NCBI RefSeq assembly: GCF_003325375.1
Contig: NZ_CP030862.1
Coordinates: 6,205,501-6,269,500 of the forward strand
Direction: 5' to 3'
Length of the DNA stretch: 64,000 nucleotides
Source: Streptomyces globosus
GTDB lineage: Bacteria; Actinomycetota; Actinomycetes; Streptomycetales; Streptomycetaceae
Part shown: positions 60,830-64,000 of the stretch, piece after piece
Layout: every line of letters starts with the position of its first letter
Numbering within the stretch: position 1 is the stretch's first letter
Notes under the pieces: model-generated
What the model was told of the DNA's origin: nothing
The model's database searches: none
What the model saw: the letters and a program-made list of their open reading frames with translations, nothing else
Made by a program: the position numbers and the translations under genes

Positions 60830-61305
60830 GCGCGCCTCCAGTCGCCCGACTTTCCGCCCGTCTTCTCCTCGACCCGGACGTCGGTGATGACGGCGCCCTT
60901 GTCGACCGCCTTGACCATGTCGACGACGGTCAGCCCGGCGACCGCGACGGCCGTCAGCGCTTCCATCTCGACACCCGTCCGGTCCGCCGTCTTCACCGTC
61001 GCGAGGATCTCCACGGCGTCGTCGGCGACGGACAGCTCGACCTTCACACCCGAGACGGCCAGCGGGTGGCAGAGCGGGATGAGGTCGGGCGTCTTCTTCG
61101 CCCCCATGATCCCGGCGATCCGCGCGGTGGCGAGGGCGTCGCCCTTCGGTACGCCCTCGCCCCGCAGCAGCCCGACCACCTGCGGGGAGACGAGGACGCG
61201 CCCGCTGGCGCGCGCCGTCCGCGTGGTGACGTCCTTCTCCGAGACGTCCACCATCCGGGCTGCTCCGGCCTCGTCGATGTGCGTCAGCCTGTCCTGCGTG
61301 TTCAT
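60826..61305 (-). CDS. moaC: Cyclic pyranopterin monophosphate synthase
   Basis: Converts the MoaA product to cyclic pyranopterin monophosphate in molybdenum cofactor synthesis. 159 residues with AKKTPDLIPLCHPLAVSGV, TGVEMEALTAVAVAGLTVVDMVKAVDK and a final KSGDWRRA; all typical. ATG at 61305 gives a full-length family member. Coupled to mog by overlap. Confidence 0.93.
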   Translation of the reverse strand: MNTQDRLTHIDEAGAARMVDVSEKDVTTRTARASGRVLVSPQVVGLLRGEGVPKGDALATARIAGIMGAKKTPDLIPLCHPLAVSGVKVELSVADDAVEILATVKTADRTGVEMEALTAVAVAGLTVVDMVKAVDKGAVITDVRVEEKTGGKSGDWRRA

Positions 61306-61418
61306 GGGTCCGTGCCGCTCCCGCTCCCGGGCCCCGAGGGGGCCTGTGTGGTGCAACACGCTACCCGCACCCGCCGCCGCCCGGCGGCCCCGGGGCGCGG
61401 GTGCGGGGCCCGCGGGCG

Positions 61419-62759
61419 TCAGCCGAGCAGGACCACGTCGAGCTCGGCGCCCGGCTCCACGGAGGTGACGTCCTCCGGTACGACGATCAGCGCGTCGGCG
61501 TGTGCCAGCGCGGCGATCAGGTGCGACCCGGAGCCGCCGACCGGGCTGACGGTGCCGGCCTCGGGGCGGTGGGCGCCGCGCAGGAACTGGCGCCTTCCGG
61601 CCGGGGAGGTGAGGGCCTTGTCGGCCTCCAGCCGGGCCCGCACCACGGGCCGGCCGACGTCGGGGAGGCCCATCAGGGTGCGGATCGCGGGCCGGACGAA
61701 CAGCTCGAAGGAGACGTACGAGGACACGGGGTTGCCGGGGAGGGCGAGCAGCGGGGTGTGGTCGGGGCCGATGGTGCCGAAGCCCTGCGGCTTGCCCGGC
61801 TGCATGGCGATCTTCCGGAAGTCCATGCGCCCGGCGTCCGGCCCGCCGTCGGCCGCGCCGGCCGAGGACAGCGCCTCCTTGACGACGTCGTACGCGCCGA
61901 CGCTGACGCCTCCGGTGGTGACCAGCAGGTCGGCGCGGACCAGCTGGTCCTCGATGGCCGCCTTCAGGGTCTCGGCGTCGTCGGCGACGGCGCCGACGCG
62001 GTAGGCGATGGCGCCGGCGTCCCGGGCGGCGGCGGCCAGCGCGAAGCTGTTGGAGTCGTAGATCGATCCGGAGGTCAGCGCCTCGCCCGGCTGGACGAGT
62101 TCGCTGCCGGTGGACATGACGACCACGCGGGGCCGCGGCCGCACCCGTACGGTGCCCCGCCCGATGGCGGCCAGGAGGGCGATCTGCGGCGGCCCGAGGA
62201 CGGTGCCCGCGGCCAGGGCGAGGTCGCCGGCGCGGACGTCGCTGCCGCGCGCGCGGACGTGCGCCCGCGCCTGCGCCGGCCGGTGCACCCGCACCTCGCC
62301 GCCGGCGCCCTCGGGGGCGGCGCTCGCCGGGGCCATCCCGGCGGCGGCCCCGGCGCCCGTACCGCCGTCGGTCCACTCGACGGGGACGACGGCCTCCGCG
62401 CCGGGCGGCAGCGGGGCGCCGGTCATGATCCGGGCGGCCTGGCCGGGGCCGACGGCGGGCAGCTCGCCGCTGCCGGCCGCGACGTCCCCGATGACGGTGA
62501 GCACCGCGGGGAACTCCTCGCTGGCGCCCTGCACGTCGGCGGTGCGGACCGCGTACCCGTCCATCGAGCTGTTGTCGAAGGGCGGGAGCGCGACGGGCAC
62601 GGTGACGTCCTCGACGAGGACGCAGCCCTGTGCGTCGAGCAGTTGGAGCTCGATCGGCTCCAGCGGCCGGACGGCCGCGAGGATGTCAGCGAGGTGCTCG
62701 TCCACCGACCACAGCCGGCTGCTGCCGGTGTCCTGCTGCGACGCGTCAGGGCTGCTCAA
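61419..62759 (-). CDS. glp: Gephyrin-like molybdopterin molybdenumtransferase (Glp/MoeA)
   Basis: A 446-residue MoeA-type protein: FDNSSMDGYA, RIMTGAPLPPGAEAV, the MogA-like domain with TTGGVSVGAYD and LPGNPVSSYVSFELF. In corynebacteria the paralogue Glp, encoded between galU and rimJ-glpR as here, links the FtsZ ring to GlpR. The name therefore rests on synteny with sepX/glpR; enzymatic molybdenum insertion remains possible. A Gly/Ala/Glu-rich insert near residue 130-160 is unusual. TTG start at 62759 with GGAGGAG upstream, four bases after the galU stop. Confidence 0.85.
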   Translation of the reverse strand: MSSPDASQQDTGSSRLWSVDEHLADILAAVRPLEPIELQLLDAQGCVLVEDVTVPVALPPFDNSSMDGYAVRTADVQGASEEFPAVLTVIGDVAAGSGELPAVGPGQAARIMTGAPLPPGAEAVVPVEWTDGGTGAGAAAGMAPASAAPEGAGGEVRVHRPAQARAHVRARGSDVRAGDLALAAGTVLGPPQIALLAAIGRGTVRVRPRPRVVVMSTGSELVQPGEALTSGSIYDSNSFALAAAARDAGAIAYRVGAVADDAETLKAAIEDQLVRADLLVTTGGVSVGAYDVVKEALSSAGAADGGPDAGRMDFRKIAMQPGKPQGFGTIGPDHTPLLALPGNPVSSYVSFELFVRPAIRTLMGLPDVGRPVVRARLEADKALTSPAGRRQFLRGAHRPEAGTVSPVGGSGSHLIAALAHADALIVVPEDVTSVEPGAELDVVLLG

Positions 62760-62763
62760 GGTG

Positions 62764-63666
62764 CTACATCTCCTCCGTGACGTAACGGTGAAGCCAGGTG
62801 CGGAACTCGGGGCCCAGGTCCTCGCGCTCGCACGCGAGGCGGACGATGGCCCGCAGGTAGTCGCCGCGGTCCCCGGTGTCGTAGCGGCGGCCCCGGAAGA
62901 CCACGCCGTGCACCGGGCCGCCGACGGTCTCGTCGGCGGCCAGCTTCTGCAGGCCGTCGGTGAGCTGGATCTCCCCGCCGCGGCCCGGCTCGGTCTCCCG
63001 CAGTATGTCGAAGATCGCGGGGTTGAGGACATAGCGCCCGATGACGGCGTAGTTGCTGGGCGCCTCGGCCGGGTCCGGCTTCTCGACGAGGCCGGTGACG
63101 CGGACGACGTCCGCCTCGTCGGTCGGCTCGACGGCCGCGCAGCCGTACAGGTGGACGCTGGCCGGGTCGACCTCCATGAGGGCGACGACGGTGCCGCCGG
63201 TGCGCGCGTGGACCTCGGCCATCCGGCGCAGCAGCGGGTCGCGGGGGTCGATCAGGTCGTCGCCGAGGAGGACGGCGAAGGGCTCGTTCCCTACGTGCGG
63301 CTCGGCGCACAGGACGGCGTGGCCGAGGCCGCGGGGGTCGCCCTGGCGGACGTAGTGCATCGTCGCCAGGTCGCTGGACTCCTGCACCTTCTTGAGGCGG
63401 TCGTCGTCGCCCTTGGCGGTGAGGGCGGACTCCAGCTCGTAGTTGCGGTCGAAGTGGTCTTCGAGTGCGCGCTTGTTACGTCCCGTGATCATGAGTACGT
63501 CGTCCAGGCCGGCCGAGACGGCTTCCTCGACGACGTACTGGATGGCCGGCTTGTCCACGACCGGGAGCATTTCCTTGGGCGTCGCCTTCGTCGCCGGAAG
63601 GAAGCGGGTGCCGAGGCCCGCGGCAGGGATGACTGCCTTTTTGATCACGGGGTGCAACTGAGTCAT
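62764..63666 (-). CDS. galU: UTP-glucose-1-phosphate uridylyltransferase
   Basis: Makes UDP-glucose. 300 residues with KKAVIPAAGLGTRFLPATK, KEMLPVVDKP, DDVLMITGR, HAVLCAEPHVGNEPFAVLLGDD, EKPDPAEAPS and YDTGDRGDYLRAIV, the full GalU pattern. ATG at 63666; an ATG four codons earlier is possible. First gene of the galU-glp run, divergent from the cyclo-ligase gene. Confidence 0.93.
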   Translation of the reverse strand: MTQLHPVIKKAVIPAAGLGTRFLPATKATPKEMLPVVDKPAIQYVVEEAVSAGLDDVLMITGRNKRALEDHFDRNYELESALTAKGDDDRLKKVQESSDLATMHYVRQGDPRGLGHAVLCAEPHVGNEPFAVLLGDDLIDPRDPLLRRMAEVHARTGGTVVALMEVDPASVHLYGCAAVEPTDEADVVRVTGLVEKPDPAEAPSNYAVIGRYVLNPAIFDILRETEPGRGGEIQLTDGLQKLAADETVGGPVHGVVFRGRRYDTGDRGDYLRAIVRLACEREDLGPEFRTWLHRYVTEEM

Positions 63667-63761
63667 GGGCAGAACCATAGTGGGTGATGCCGTGGCCCCA
63701 GCTTGGATTCCAGCAAAAACGTCACGGTCTGAGCCGATTTGAAAGGATAACTGAGACCGCT

Positions 63762-64000
63762 GTGGTAGAGAACCCGCCGAACGCGTCGAACCCGTCCGAA
63801 AAGGCGCTGCTGCGCCGCGACCTCCTGGCCGCCCGCCGCGCCCTGCCCGCCGAGGCCCTGGCCGACGCGGCGCGCGCGCTGTCCCGCTCCGCCCTCGCCC
63901 TGCCCGAACTGGCCGGCGCCCGCACCGTCGCGGCATACGTCTCGGTCGGCAGCGAGCCGGGCACCCGGGACCTCCTGGACGCGCTGCGCGCGGCGGGGAA
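63762..64000 (+). CDS. 5-formyltetrahydrofolate cyclo-ligase, N-terminal part (cut by window edge)
   Basis: The first 79 codons of a gene running off the right edge. SEKALLRRDLLAARRALP matches the ATP/substrate-binding Lys/Arg-rich start of the family, and VAAYVSVGSEPGTRDLLDAL the next conserved block. GTG at 63762 is the likely start. The same divergent pairing with galU is common in streptomycetes. Confidence 0.82.
   Translation, partial: MVENPPNASNPSEKALLRRDLLAARRALPAEALADAARALSRSALALPELAGARTVAAYVSVGSEPGTRDLLDALRAAG

Overview
The window is chromosomal DNA of a Streptomyces or very close relative. It is very GC-rich throughout, uses GTG and occasionally TTG starts, has many 4-bp GTGA/ATGA gene overlaps, and carries Streptomyces marker genes: an SsgA-like sporulation protein, SepX/GlpR and Glp division proteins, an actinobacterial protein mannosyltransferase and an Rpf-type muralytic enzyme. 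I see no phage, plasmid origin, CRISPR array or secondary-metabolite cluster.

1-14 kb is housekeeping, mostly on the minus strand: MarR and LuxR-type regulators, galE, an unusual response regulator without a phosphoacceptor Asp, two tandem membrane-anchored PQQ-type beta-propeller proteins, a Uup-like ABC-F ATPase, and a coupled run zinc-ribbon protein/tatD, rpfB, rsmA, ispE. 14-25.6 kb continues with rsmI, divergent pmt, a class-B-like penicillin-binding protein, a TetR regulator with two matching operators and an SDR-alpha/beta-hydrolase fusion, a serine hydrolase, a CbiM(N)QO metal transporter and an ssgE-like gene.

25.7-42.6 kb is mixed accessory DNA: TetR plus MMPL exporter beside a tricorn-type protease, a tightly overlapping BVMO/hydrolase/SDR operon divergent from a MerR regulator, an exonuclease III-like nuclease, a GNAT enzyme, a three-gene secretion-like operon with a frameshifted middle gene, and an MFS exporter with a SnoaL-like protein.

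42.7-58.2 kb is the strongest candidate for transferred DNA. It is bracketed by two similar copies of a 75-bp structured repeat, one of them touching the 3' end of a tRNA-Ala(CGC) gene. It holds a secreted DNRLRE/propeller-like protein, a 2127-residue RHS protein with a Lys/Ala-rich spacer and a C-terminal domain carrying HEELH (candidate zinc metallopeptidase toxin), an overlapping gene for a zinc-ribbon plus L7/L12-like protein (candidate immunity protein), a displaced toxin-tail fragment and decayed DNA, a coiled-coil/winged-helix protein, and a divergent XRE regulator facing an overlapping pair: a tyrosine-recombinase-like protein lacking key catalytic residues and a DDE transposase-like protein.

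58.2-64 kb returns to the conserved core: tRNA-Ala, then sepX/glpR, rimJ, mog, moaC, glp (moeA-like) and galU on the minus strand, with the start of a 5-formyltetrahydrofolate cyclo-ligase gene diverging at the right edge. This cluster matches the actinobacterial Glp/GlpR division module.
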